Shown here: positions 43,800-56,046 of the stretch, piece by piece | Position numbering within the stretch: the stretch's first letter is position 1 | How the letters are laid out: the number at the start of each line of letters is the position of its first letter | Assembly: GCA_964019695.1 (NCBI GenBank) | Contig: CAXHUL010000216.1 | Location: forward strand, 9,759 to 73,758 | Source: Loripinus fragilis | Lineage: Eukaryota > Mollusca > Bivalvia > Lucinida > Lucinidae | Direction of reading: 5' to 3' | DNA: 64,000 bases | Notes under the pieces: model-generated | Databases searched by the model: none | What the model was told of the DNA's origin: nothing | The model's input: the letters and a program-made list of their open reading frames with translations, nothing else | Program-made: the position numbers and the translations under genes

Positions 43800-44052
43800 A
43801 CATGTTTGAACCTCACCTAACCAATGCCTACCTAACCTTACCTGGCCTAACTTAATCTAACAAAGGTCCATCTAGCCTTTGTTTATAATTCTGCCCTTAC
43901 CTAACCGAACTTGACATAACCTTACCTAACCAATGCCCACATAAGCTAACCTCACCTATCAATGCCTACATAACCTAACCTTACCTACAATTACCTGACC
44001 TAACCAATGCCTACCTAACATAGCCAAACCTAACCTTACATATCTACCCATA
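43800..44052. repeat. Degenerate ACCTAACC array
   Basis: About 25 copies of CCTAAC/ACCTTACC words, often as CCTAACCAATGCCTACAT. Not the regular CCCTAA telomere repeat, but similar in composition. It directly abuts the reverse-transcriptase element units. Confidence 0.75.
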
Positions 44053-44334
44053 CCATAATATATATTAGGTGCCAATGGCCTTCTTCTTCTTCTTCCATAG
44101 AAAGATAGTATGTGAGTATGATCAGGAAATACCACAATCAAAAACGGCAGACAACCCCTTGGCACCGCGAGGAAGAGCCGCTCAACCACCACAAGACACC
44201 AGGAAGACAAATTAAGCAAAGCAATCAGCTCTCTCTTCCCCATCAAGATGGTTGCAATACTAGAATGGACATAAAGTAACATACAACAAAACATAGAACA
44301 ATTACAGACGCCCACAATGGGAGTAACAGTTACA

Positions 44335-44866
44335 TTTCTTACCATTTCTTACCATCCTAGAGACCTTCTTTAAGCGGTTAAACCACTTCTAATGGCCCGT
44401 TTTGATATCTTCGTGAGAATGATACATTTTTTTCTCCGGGGATGTAACAACTTGGCGTGAATTTTAATGGGTGTCCGTACCAGAATTTGTTAAGTCGGGA
44501 CTTGAATGTGTTAAGGGAGGGTGCCAGTACAACTTCACTTGGTAATAAGTTCCAGGCATTCACAACTCTATTTGAAAACACGTTTGCCCGAACATTTAGT
44601 CTTGACCATTTTTTGAATAGCTTAAGACCGTTGCTACGTGTTGATATTTCGTCGTTGATCGTGAAGAATTTATCAATTGGTATACGGTCGATCTGATTCA
44701 CTATCTTGTAAACTTCAATAACATCTGCCCTAAGCCTCCTGTACTCTAAGGATGGAATACCCAGTTTTTTCAGCCTTTCGTTCTACGGTAGGTGTTTTAA
44801 GCAAATTACCATCCTGGTAGCTCGCCTTTGTATATTTTCTAGTACCACTGCATCTTTTTTGTAAAA
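44335..44866 (-). pseudogene. LINE reverse transcriptase C-terminal fragment
   Basis: The minus strand reads LENIQRRATRMVICLKHLP, an in-frame TAG, then LKKLGIPSLEYRRLRADVIE, VYKIVNQIDRIPIDKFF and RANVFSNRVVNAWNLLPSEV. This is the C-terminal segment of Jockey/CR1-type non-LTR polymerases. It interrupts the RT-element tail: other copies read GAGTAACAATAAACAAAAAG without a break. 5'-truncated, dead. Confidence 0.75.
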
Positions 44867-45341
44867 TAAACAATAAACAAAAAGTCAACAACAACAGAAC
44901 CACCGCCTTAGAACTAACAGCAGCCTAAGCCACCGGGGGGCTTAAATGCACTTTACTGGTACCAAATCTTCGCCCTAGATTCTGCTGTTGTTGAAGTACA
45001 AGAAATGTTCAGCTCGCATGGAGGCCATCTAACTAATGCAATGTATCAACATGGAGAAACACTCTAATCAAATTAACACACCTTGATGAAACAAAGAAAA
45101 GGGATCACGACTCACAGATAGTCAGCGCTAAAGAAAACCTCAAGTTGAGCCACGATGGGTCCAGCTACAGATAAGCATCAGGCACCAACCAACCGATTAA
45201 AGCTTTACGTCAGAGCCGTCATATAATCTGAGGCCTGACCCACCACTGTGCAATTAAAGAGGAAACCATAGCTATAAACCGTAATTGGGTTTAAAACTAG
45301 GCATGCAGACTGTCGTATGATATCCAAGTTATATCCAACCC

Positions 45342-46357
45342 TTATATACTAAAATTAGGTTTTCCAACAATTCGTTTGAATTTATAAACTAAATCACCAT
45401 AAAATATAGGTTCTGATATGCCTTGTTGCAGAAGAGTTTTTGACCCAATGCTGTATTTAGCAATTAACTCTGAGTGTCTGTGGTAGAATTTAGAAAATGC
45501 TTTTCGAATTTTATGATATCTAAAACCTTGTTTTAATAGTTTAGCAGTTAAAAATAAGTTTCTGTTGTTGAAATCATCAACGTTAGAACACACTCTAGCA
45601 AAACGAATAAGCTGTGAAATATATACACCATAGGAAGGAGAGAGAGGAACATCTCCATCAAGAAATGGGAAATTTACTATTTCAAAATTAAAATCATCCT
45701 GTTTATCATAAATTTTAGAAGAAACTTTGCCATTTGTTATTGACAAGTTCAAGTCCAAAAACGGAGCTTCAGTATCAGAAGAATTCGCCTTATTTAACTG
45801 AAGTTCAGTGGGATATATCTGACCTACCATTTGTTCAAAATAAGGATTATTAATATTAAGTAAGTCATCTAAATATCTGGAGGTTGAGTTAAAAGCTTCA
45901 ATAATATCAGCTTGATTATTGTCTGACAGAGACAACATAAAGTCTCTCTCATAACAAAACAAAAACAAATCTGCAACAAGAGGAGCACAATTAGTACCCA
46001 TTGGAATACCTACAGCTTGGCTATATAATTTCAAGCCAAATCTTATAAATATATTGTCCAAAAGATAATGGAGTGCATCACACATTTTCTGACATGACCA
46101 CAATTTATATCGTTTAGGTTGTTCAGAAGTAAAAAAGGCGTTTTCATCATTACAAGCCAAATAAAGTGAGCCCTCTCTGTTAAATGTTTGTTCAATTAAT
46201 TCTGTTAGTTTTTCTTTGATTAGATTATGAGGCAATGTAGTATAGAGAGTAGAGAAATCATATGTAGACAAACCAGATGCTAGAAAACCTCTAGACTTCA
46301 GTTTATTAAGAATTTCACCTGAATTTTTAATAGACCAAAATAAGTTTTTACCATTTC
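45342..46357 (-). pseudogene. Reverse transcriptase, 3' two-thirds (Penelope-like or related)
   Basis: Reads FWSIKNSGEILNKLKSRGF, YDFSTLYTTLPHNLI, VGIPMGTNCAPLVADLFLF and the catalytic RYLDDLL (YxDD). It ends RIVGKPNFSI-stop after a deletion; the copy at 48652-48757 keeps the onward reading SDQFKKILKRY...GYNLDIM. The 5' part is cut off by an insertion at 46358. Class uncertain; the sequence is not BEL, Gypsy or CR1 type. Confidence 0.75.
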
Positions 46358-47425
46358 GTCGCTTCAGTGCTATAGTGTTCTAAGTGACATTTTGGTCAAA
46401 AATGAGTTATGCATACCGTTGGAAAGGGGATCAAATGTTCTATGTACTGGTGAAGGTTTCATTTGCCTATCTCCTCCTAGTAAGCTTAAAATCGCTGTGC
46501 AATTCTTTACTATCTATAAAAAGACAATTTTGTTCAGTGCTGTAGTGTTCTAAGTGATTTTCATCCCATGGCCAATGATGATTATGTCACGTGGCTGGGT
46601 AAGTTCAGTGTCATACTGTTCTATCTACATAAAGTCACTTCCCTTGGAGAAATTGCTAAAAAAATGCAGTTACCTCCCTTACATCAATTTAAATTTCCTA
46701 AATTGAAGCGGTTTGTCAGTCTTATGACGAGCTAATGGCTATATTGGCTACTTTTAAGTCCAAATAATCCGCTCAGTTTAAAATATAACGCAAATTGATC
46801 CATGGACAGAATAATAAGCTGTAAAAACAGATTACTTCCCTTACACAGATCTTAACTGATTTAATTGAAGTAATTTGTCTATGTAATTATAAATCAATGG
46901 TTAAATCTGCTACTTTTAGGTCCAAATAATCAGTTCGGTCTAAAATATTATACAAATTGACCCCATTAAAAGAAAAATTAACTGTATGAACAGATTACCT
47001 CCCTTGCATAAAATTTAATGGCATAATCTGTGCGACTTGTTACTGTTATGCCAAATAAATGATTAAATCTGCCACTTTTAGGTACAAATAATCATTTCTG
47101 TTCAGACTAGTATATGAATTGACTCCATAAACAGAATAATAAGCTGTAGGAAAATATAGAACACTATAGCACTGAACGCAGAAGGCGATTTTTAGGGCAT
47201 AATGTTCTATCTGCAAACTGTAAAATGCCTATAAATTTCACATTACTGTAAACATTTCTTCAAACCAAGGTCATTTACACTGTATGTATATATGTTAACC
47301 CTCTGGTATGATTCAAAGGTCTGTGATAAATAAGGGCATAAAAAATCAGGATGCTAAAATTTTAAAACTCGTTTTTCTCAAAACTTGTGCAATGGTAGAT
47401 AGAACACTATAGCACTGAACCAAAG
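46358..47425. mobile_element. 1068-bp TIR element inserted into the RT gene
   Basis: Inverted ends TTCAGTGCTATAGTGTTCT (46363-46381 and 47401-47419) and a putative 5-bp target duplication ATTTC (46353-46357, 47426-47430). Inside are three ~155-bp tandem units (about 46668, 46829, 46986) starting TTACCTCCCTT, and extra internal copies of the end motif at 46533 and 47158. No transposase. Confidence 0.8.
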
Positions 47426-47430
47426 ATTTC

Positions 47431-47785
47431 TTTCATAAACTGTAGGGCAATATTTAATGACATGGTTTTTAATCGTAGTGAGGCAAGAAGTCAAAAGAAT
47501 AGACAACTCAGTAGTTGTACATGCACTAGAATTAGCAATAAAACGCGACTTATAGGGCCGTTTATAAAGTTTTAACCAGTATAACGTGAGAAGCTTGCTA
47601 TGGTCATCATCAACAAACAGCCCAAACTTAGCTGCCATATGGCATCGATGCCTATCAACGATAGACGTCTTATCAAGCCTGTTATGCTCATATGTTTTTG
47701 CAGTGCTAAGTTCTTGCTTAAGGGTGTAAATATAATATCTTTTTAAAACGACCACAACATTGTTAGCAGCCTTATTTTATTATTA
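47431..47785 (-). pseudogene. Reverse transcriptase, 5' part separated by insertion
   Basis: Reads YYIYTLKQELSTAKTYEH then PYKSRFIANSSACTTTELSI and VYERN, where the insertion begins. The residues that should follow resume at 46357. Upstream, the frame is lost near 47760 (AANNV) and an inverted tail piece begins. Confidence 0.75.
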
Positions 47786-50540
47786 TAGAGCCTTATCCAT
47801 TCTAGTATTGCAATCATCTTGATGGGGAAGAGAGAGCTGATTGCTTTGCTTAATTTGTCTTCCTGGTGTCTCGTGGTCATGATTCTTCGCAAAGAATGTA
47901 CAATTAACCAACAAGGGGGAAAGAGACAACCATCTCTTTCCAAACTTAAAATCAATTAAAAATAGCAAGTGAGTATGATCAGGAAATACCACAATCACAA
48001 ACTGCAGACAACCCCGTGGCACCGCGAGGAAGAGCCGCTCAACCATCACGAGACACCAGGAAGACAAACTAAGCAAAGCAATCAGCTCTCTCTTCCCCAT
48101 CAAGATGATTGCAATACTAGAATGGACATAAAGTAACGTACGCCAAAACATAGAACAATTACAGACTCCCACAATGGGAGTTACAATAAACAAAAAGTCA
48201 ACAACAGAACCACCGCCTTAGAACGGACAGCAGCCTAAGCCACTGGGGGGCTTAAATGCATTTTACTGGTACCAAATCTTCGTCCTAGATCTGCTGTTGT
48301 TGAAGTACAAGAAATGTTCAGCTCGCATGGAGGCCATCTAACTAATGCAATGTATCATCATGGAAAACACTCTAATCAAATTAACACTCCATGATGAAAC
48401 AAAGAAAAGGGCTCATGACTCACAGATAGTCAGAGCTAAAGAAAACCTCAAGTTGAGCCACGGTGGGTCCAGCTACAGATAAGCATCAGGCACCAACCCA
48501 CCGATTAAAGCTTTACGTCTTAGCCGTCATAGAGTCTGAGGCCTGACCCACCGTCGTGCAATTAAAGAGGAAACCATAGCTATAAATCGTGATTGTGTTT
48601 AAAACTAGGCATGCAGACTGTCGCATTATATCCAAATTATATCCAACCATTATATAACGTTTTAATATCTTTTTGAATTGATCACTAAAATTAGGTTTTC
48701 CAACAATTCGTTTGAATTTATAGACTAAATCACCATAAAAAAATAGGTTCTGATATAAAGCTGGTTAAACCAATCTGTGTAGATAATAAGGACTACAGGG
48801 CCTGCAGCAAAAAGTAAGCCAGTGTGATCAGGAAATACCACAATCACACACTGCAGACCAACCAACGGCGCCGTTATGAGGAGTCATAGAAGATTTACAG
48901 TAGCAATACATCTGTAAGACAATGATAGCAAAGCAACCAGCTTTCTCTTCCTCTTCAAGATGATTGCAAAGCTAAAATGGACACAAAGTAATGCATAGCA
49001 AACAAAGACAAACATAGATCTCACACACACAAATAATGGGAAGTACATTAAACAATAAATCAACAGCAACAGAACCACTGCCTTAGAACGGACAGCAGCC
49101 TAAGCCACCAGAGTAGTAAGTGAGTATGATCAGGAAATACCACAATCACAAACTGCAGACAACCCCGTGGCACCGTGAGGAAGAGCCGCTCAACCATCAT
49201 GAGACACCAGGAAGACAAATTAAGCAAAGCAATCAGCTCTCTCTTCCCCACCAAGATGATTGCAATACTAGAATGGACATAAAGTAACGTACAACAAAAC
49301 ATAGAACAATTACAGACTCCCACAATGGGAGTAACAATAAACAAAAAGTCAATAACAACAGAACCACCGCCTTAGAATGGACAGCAGCCTAAGCCACTGG
49401 GGGGCATAAATACACTAAAAAGGCGCCAACCTTCACCCTAGATTCTGTTGTTGTTAAATCACAACACAATAGTTTAACCAATACACTAGCCACAACAAAT
49501 GAACATCCAACTGCACGCATGCTTGCGTAAGATGATAACTAGTCCCAAGAGGGCATAATACACCAACTGCTATACAATTGAAACAGCAACAACTAATGGG
49601 TTTAATGACAACATAACTATCGCCTTAGACTCACAGCAGCCTAAGCCACTAGGGGGCTTAAATGCATTTTACTGGCGCCAAATCTTCGCCCTAGATGCTG
49701 TTGTTGCTAAAACACAAAATTGTTTAGCTCGCATGGAGGCTTCCTAACTAAGGCAATGCATCAAAAGAGAGAAACAATCTAATCAAATTAACACACTATG
49801 GTGAAACAAAGAAAATGACTCATGACCCACAGATAGTCAGAGCTAAAAAAACTCAAGTTGAGCTATGTTGGCCCAGCCAACGACAAGCTTCAGGCACCAA
49901 CCAACGGATTAAAGCTTTACGTCAGGGCCATCATTAAGTATGAGGGTTGACACACCGTCGTGCAATAAAAGAGGAAACCATAGCTATCAACCATGATTGG
50001 GTTCACAACCAGGCATGCAGTCTGTCGTATGCTATGCATGTTGTATCTCACTCTTTTATAACGTTTAATTATCTTTTTAAATTGACCACTAAAATTACGC
50101 TTTCCAGCAATTCTTTTAAATTTATAAACTGAATCGCAATAAAGTACAGGTTCTGATATGCCTTGTTGCAGAAGAGTCTTTTAGTAAATATTGTATTTAA
50201 CAATCAACTCTGAGTGTCGGTAAAAATAGAAAAAGCTTTATGGAGTTTATGGTATCTATAACCTTGTACATGTGTATTAGTAAATTAGAAGTCAAAAATT
50301 TGTTTCTGTTGTTGAAGTCAGCAACATGAGAACATACTCTTGCAAAACAAATAAGTTGCAAAATGTATACATCAAAGGAATGGGCAAATCTGGAATTAGC
50401 GACGACTTAGCAATTAAACCTTTAAATCTAGACTGAAATTTGCTATAAATGACAAATCAGCAATTAGTAAGAGAGAAACTGACATAACTTTAAACCTGCA
50501 ACACAAAGCATTTAAGGAAGCTAATGGGCATAAAATAGAC

Positions 50541-51280
50541 CCTGGGATAGTAATTAAAGGAGTCTAAAGTCTGAATGGTTTTTGATCAGTTCATTGAAAC
50601 ATAAAGGAAGTTTTCTTCTTTTGAAACACTATTTCTGAATAAAAAGCTTTTACTTTTCAAGTCCGTTTTTGTTGTAGGTACTAAATTAGATTTTCAAGCA
50701 AATATATAAAAGGCAAACAGACACACTATATTGTATGATTTGGGTCAGCTGATAAATCCATAAAAGAAGACATCTACACTAGCATGTCTGGGGTGATGGG
50801 AAGTGCCTGTTGAACACAATAATGTTTCAATCTTGCTATACCTTTAAAGCTGCATACTCTGTAACTATGAACATTTTTCGAAAAAAATATTTTCTTTTTA
50901 AATCATTTGCAAAAGTAGAATAAAGTTATGTTGTCACAATAAATCTAATTTCTACAGTTGAAAACTGCATGAAAAAGTGAATTATCTTATAAAACAGGTG
51001 AATTTTCTCTTGTTTGTAATTATTTGCGTCCCTCCAATAATTCTAGATAGTCAATTTTTAACATAAATGCTGTTGTTTTGGCACTAATAATTTGTTAATC
51101 ATTACTAAAAAGGTAAAATATATACCTGACTTTTAGTATTTTTACTGTATTCTTGAAAATTAGAAACATTATTTTTAATTTGAAAATATCAAAAGTTACA
51201 GATTATGCAGCTTTAAGGGTTAGATTGAGATGTTATCTCAAAGTACAGTATCATAAAATATAATGCATTGTTTTAATGTC
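50541..51280. other. Unassigned intergenic sequence
   Basis: AT-rich, no ORF or repeat recognised. Confidence 0.4.
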
Positions 51281-52070
51281 ACTTTTTTTTAATTTCTAAT
51301 AGATTGTGTGGATTTGAAAGTTCTGCATTAACACTGAGCATATAAACAAAGACTATTTGTGTCTGCAGGCAAATATGAATGCCCAAAATGCAAACAAAAA
51401 TATAAGTAAGATTCCCACTGTATATTAAGATTTTAACTGTTCCTTCTGCATAAGCAGATCTCCTTGAAATGTCCAAATCTTTCTTTATAGAAGACAGCTG
51501 TGACTCTGAAACAACAAATAAATATTTTATCAAGAATTATCAAAATTAAACATGCTTGGTGAAACAGCACATTCTTCTAGTACAAACCCCTAAGTCAAGT
51601 CAAAAAAAAATCTGTACTGTTGACTCATATCAAATCTTGATAATGCATCTGCTAGTCTGTAACAGTCTGACTTTAAATTAAAAGCCCAAATCTGGAAATT
51701 CAAATATTGATGCCAGAAACGCCACTTCTCTTTAAAAACTCTTTAGTATTTTTTGTGTAGTTTTCCTGTATTGAGGCAAAAGCAAACAATTTCATTATCA
51801 TAAAATATTGAATTCCCTTTCCCTTGAAGGATGTACCACAAAGTTTCAGACAAACAATTCTAGCAAACATTTCAAGAATATTCAAGATCTATGAAAATAA
51901 CAATTGTATATATAATCAACATATGAAATAAAAAATGAAAGACTAAGGTTACAAATTGAATGCATGTTAACTGAACAATAAAAATGAGGAACACATTTTG
52001 CAAAAAAGTACATTCATTCATAAGCCAAGTAACCTAAAACGACAATAGAGCCAAACATATATTAAAGCAA
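51281..52070. other. Unassigned intergenic sequence with one weak exon-like block
   Basis: The minus strand at about 51415-51508 has TTTCAG|AGTCACAG followed by SQLSSIKKDLDISRRSAYAE, but there is no good donor and no recognisable family. Confidence 0.25.
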
Positions 52071-52253
52071 TTGCTTTGCCACCTGAGACCCTATGTCTGG
52101 GCCGGTTCGTTCATTCTGTATGAAATGTATCCAGCGAGACAGCGACCATATGCATGTGGCGGAAACCAATGTCCAAACATCATTGCCACTGCCCTAGCAG
52201 AATGTAAGCCCAGTTTGAAGACCCGGTGCAACTGTTTGTGCTGTAATTCTTAG
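52071..52253 (+). CDS. Possible small Cys-rich ORF or exon
   Basis: 60 codons, with GNQCPNIIATALAECKPSLK and CNCLCCNS at the end. Composition looks more protein-like than neighbouring ORFs, but there is no signal peptide, no family match, and splice context is unclear. Could be chance. Confidence 0.2.
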   Translation: MLCHLRPYVWAGSFILYEMYPARQRPYACGGNQCPNIIATALAECKPSLKTRCNCLCCNS

Positions 52254-53454
52254 CCATTTTCTAAGTGCCAACTGGGTTTGAAACACATTCTCCCCCATTT
52301 CATTACTACCCTTCACACATCCAATCAGTTGTATAAAAAGACTCTTTTGATTTTTTTGTTGAAAATTTAAAAAAATACATAGTTCTACGAATTTATTGGG
52401 TAAATGCGATTATGTCTGATTACATGTTTGGTTATTGGTAACAGATGATGTCTATAACATATATATCCAGGATACACTGGTTACATGAATTTAGCATTTA
52501 CACATGTATGGATAACGAATGGCGATATTAAGAACTCACAATACCACTGAGTTCAGTAACGTAAATTGATGGGTATATGGATTCCAAGGTTTCAACGGTG
52601 ACAGGCAAGAATCGATACATGAATTCGGTTCATTAATATAATAATACCTAGATTCTCTAAATGTACTTGATGCAGCCTACGTGGACTCACCATCTTGAGC
52701 GAATTCCTCCGAGGTAGGATTTGCAAAAATAGAGACAACATACAACACCAGAAAACAGCAGACTCAGTTTTATTGAGTCTGTTCATGAGACCTAATGGAA
52801 CGTGCAACAATTCTCACGCCCCTGGCTAGCACTGGTTTAAGTGGTATCCTGCTTACCGTCAGATCCCAATATTCCCGAAGGACCAGAGAATATGAAAACA
52901 ATATCAACACTATATCGATGCAAGGTGAGAGTTTTACCAACTCCACACAGACACACCGACAGCTGTTTCGACCTCTAAATAATCTGGAAAAACGGATCCT
53001 ACAGAAATAGAGAGAACCTACAACCTCAGAAAACAGCAGACGTGGTTTTATTGTCCCCGCACTTTCATTTAATGCTCTTATTATTCCAATCCTCAGGATT
53101 GTGTATACAATCTCCTTCCATTAGACTGCATGCTTGGTGGTCAACCACATCAGGGTTGGCAACTTTGCTTTCCTCTTCAATTGCATGCTGATGGGTTGGA
53201 CTTCAGACTATATGACGGTTCCGACTTAAAGACTTATCTATTGATGAGATGGGAGGGGCCTGATGCTTTGGCTGTTTGTCAGGCCCACCAGGATTTACCT
53301 GTTGGATTTCTTTTGCTCCGGTATTCAGTTTTATTTACTGTTGAGTCCTTATCTTTGCTTTATCTCCTTTTTATATCTTGATTTATATGTTCTAGGAGAT
53401 GATGCATTGATCAGTGAAGGGTATTTCATGCAAACCGAACATCTATGTGTCTTA
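52254..53454. other. Unassigned intergenic sequence with a short duplicated block
   Basis: AACACCAGAAAACAGCAGAC / AACCTCAGAAAACAGCAGAC plus GGTTTTATTG occur at about 52745 and 53017. Nothing else resolved. Confidence 0.35.
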
Positions 53455-53772
53455 ATCCACATCTGAACTAAGGGTGAGGTTGTTGCACCTTTAAAATGGT
53501 TTAAGCCCTCCAGTAAAATATTTTACTGACCGTTCCAAGGCGGTACTTCTTTTGTGGATCTTTATGTTTTTCCTGTCTTGTGTTTGCTATGCCTTTGTAT
53601 GCGTCTGTTTATATGTGCCCTGTGGACACCTGCTGGGAAAGGGCTGACCTCTTGGCTCTCGTTTGTGGTGTCTTACTTTCAGTTTGTTACTTTCCCATTG
53701 GCATCCTGGGTCAGGTGTGGTACTTGATTGTATCGATTCCTGATCTTTGCACCCTTACTTACTTTTATTGAG
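53455..53772 (+). repeat. GCTGGGAAAGGGCTG family, copy 2
   Basis: Near-complete copy of 9158-9480, from CATCTGAACTAAGGGTGAG to CTTACTTACTTTTATTGAG. Confidence 0.8.
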
Positions 53773-54452
53773 TCTGTTCATGAGAACTAATGGAAAGTGC
53801 AACAATTCACCGGCTTAAGTGGTATTCTATATTAAGCGACAAGTGTTGTTGCTGTTGCTGTTGTTTCTTAACATTTTCTGGTATTCTTTTTAATGAGTTC
53901 TTTCTTTTTCTGTTCTCTTTGTTCTCTTTCTACTTTTTTTTTGCATGTCCAATCTTTTTGTTCAATGAGGTTGGTCGAACACTCAGTGGACTTTAGAGGA
54001 AAACAGGTGGGGCTAGGGATATTTAAACGCGAAGCCAAGCCTGGTAAACTTGATATCGAAAGACGCGAACCTGGTATTCTAGCTGATTCACTGTTCGAAC
54101 TAGCGATTATGACGTAGCTATCGATTTTCCTGTTCGTGTCAATTCAATGTCATTGACAACGTCATCCAAAAAAGTGCAACGTGACGACCTGATATAGGCA
54201 CATGCCGTGAGATAGACAACGTTTATCAGGTAAACGTATTTTAAAACAACAATACAATTACTATGAGCGGTTACTGAGATAATGTATTATAGTTCTATGT
54301 CTTATGATGCTACTTACTTGTTTGTGCTGTTTAAAATTAATTTACTCATTTTATAAGCCTACGTAATGACATATTGAATTATCGGTTTCTAGACGGTAGA
54401 GCTCCTGTATTCTATGAAAAATTGTCAGGCTATAATTTACTTGGAGCCAAAA

Positions 54453-54512
54453 GATACCACAGCAGTAAAGGACATAACTTTCAAAATATCTTACAGACCT
54501 CCAGAGCACCCA
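54453..54512 (+). pseudogene. Decayed fragment of SPAG8 exon 2
   Basis: Sixty bases match 62625-62684 at about 90% (roughly six differences) and still read DTTAVKDITFKISYRPPEHP. There is no clear acceptor in front. A possible donor GTGTAG|GTAAAT lies shortly after, but the flanks do not match exon 2. It lies 2.1 kb upstream of exon 1. It could be a relic of gene duplication or an alternative exon. Confidence 0.65.
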
Positions 54513-55261
54513 GCGAGCTGTGTAGGTAAATACAGTAAGTCCCCAATAGAGAACTGTATCCAATAAAGAATCACTTGTATACATTTTCCCATATACTTTT
54601 ACCACTTGTATAAGCAAACGTTTTGTGTTGTTAGAAAGTGTGATCACGAGGGATGAAGAACATAATTAGTTACTTCTGAATTCCTTTAAACTACCACTAA
54701 AGTTGGCTAAAAATTGTAGTATATTGTTAGTAAAACAATTTTACGCCTGGTTTTGAAAGCAAAATTTAAAAACAATGATATGCGTTCAGTTAAAATGGAA
54801 CAAGTTGGTTCCAAAACTTTGTCATGGACATGCCCTATGATATCAGTTTTCCATATAAAAATTTACTTCTAGCTGCCAGGAAATTTAACAGAATGGCAGT
54901 ATAATCTTGGACACTGTACAGTTGCCAGTATAGAATCACTTACTTTTGTATGTGTCTTCGGATGACCTATACTGATCTGGTAGTGACAGAGAATGAACGC
55001 ATGCATCCTAACATAGTTTACTCATCTAATAAAAGTTTGCTACTACCTGCAGAAAGCAAATAAAGCATATTGTATTGATGTACTTCTGGTGCCAGAACCT
55101 TTAAATATTTAGGAATATTGTAGCTTATAATGAGCATTCCTAAAATTTGAATCAAAATAATCGGGTGTTAAAACTGTATAAGACTGACCTAAACTATACT
55201 TGAATATGTTCTTTGACAGTGAAACTTCAGATCACTATCTTTTTAATGTGATACTTTTACT

Positions 55262-55560
55262 TAAACCAGGTTCGATCTCCGCTGGCGGCGAGGAAAATTT
55301 TGGTGTCCGAACATGCTTTCCTTTGTGTCATTTGCAGGGATGACACTAAATAAGAGTACCGTCCTTCGGGTCGGGACTTTAACTGGATGTACCTCGTGCA
55401 GTGAAAAACACCCCTTGTGCAGGTTAAAGAACCCTACGGTAATTTAGATAATATGATTACTTGTAGGCTTTCATCTTGCAGCCCGGAGTGTACACAGTAC
55501 ACCTGCTGATAATGCTCGTGAGGGAAAGAAAAAAGTCACCTTGAGACTGGACTTTTTTCA
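55262..55560 (+). mobile_element. tRNA-derived SINE, 5'-truncated
   Basis: Starts at the B box GGTTCGATCTCC, then GGCGGCGAGGAA, GTGTCATTTGCAGG, ATGACACTAAATAAG, CTTCGGGTCGGG and TGTAGGCTTTCATC. The same body is inverted at 56047-56345. Confidence 0.75.
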
Positions 55561-55639
55561 GGTGATTCTTTATTTGGGAATGTGGTTCTTTACTAGATAC
55601 ACTGTATATGGTTTATAAGTTGCCACTATTCTATATATC

Positions 55640-55832
55640 TGTCTTATGTTTTATATGCCTTTGTGCGCGTCTGTTTATTTGTGCCTTGTGGTCACCTGCT
55701 GGGAAAGGGCTGAACTCTTGGCTCTCGTTTGTGGTGTCGTACTGTGAGTTTGTCACCATTGGTATTCTAGGTCAGGTGTGGTACTTTATTACATATCGAT
55801 TCCTGATCTTTGCACCCTTACTTACTTTTATA
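55640..55832 (+). repeat. GCTGGGAAAGGGCTG family, copy 3 (partial)
   Basis: Shares CCTTGTGGTCACCTGCTGGG and GATTCCTGATCTTTGCACCC with copy 2. Confidence 0.78.
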
Positions 55833-55892
55833 AGAAGTATGATGGTACTATTTCATGTGTATTGTTTCAAAGCAATTTGCATTAACAAACAC

Positions 55893-56043
<151 letters not shown>

Positions 56044-56046
56044 TTC

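Larger units (their letters stand above)
44095..50540 (-). mobile_element. Tandem, partly inverted units of a reverse-transcriptase retroelement
   Basis: RT C-terminal coding sequence followed (minus strand) by a conserved non-coding tail occurs three times: 45342-46357 with tail 44095-45340, 48652-48757 with tail 47960-48650, and 50041-50530 with tail 49060-50040. A diverged tail is at 48810-49030 and an inverted tail piece at 47788-47880. Such head-to-tail partial copies are common for Penelope-like elements, but the class was not proven: no GIY-YIG motif was found. Confidence 0.7.

Noticed and set aside
47783..49344. Minus-strand ORFs containing VTPIVGVCNCSMF and LLYVHSSIA
   Set aside because: They recur because the non-coding tail of the RT element is repeated. 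They contain no domain and show tail-type rather than codon-type divergence.
51415..51508. Minus-strand exon SQLSSIKKDLDISRRSAYAE
   Set aside because: There is a fair acceptor, but no good donor, partner exon or family match.
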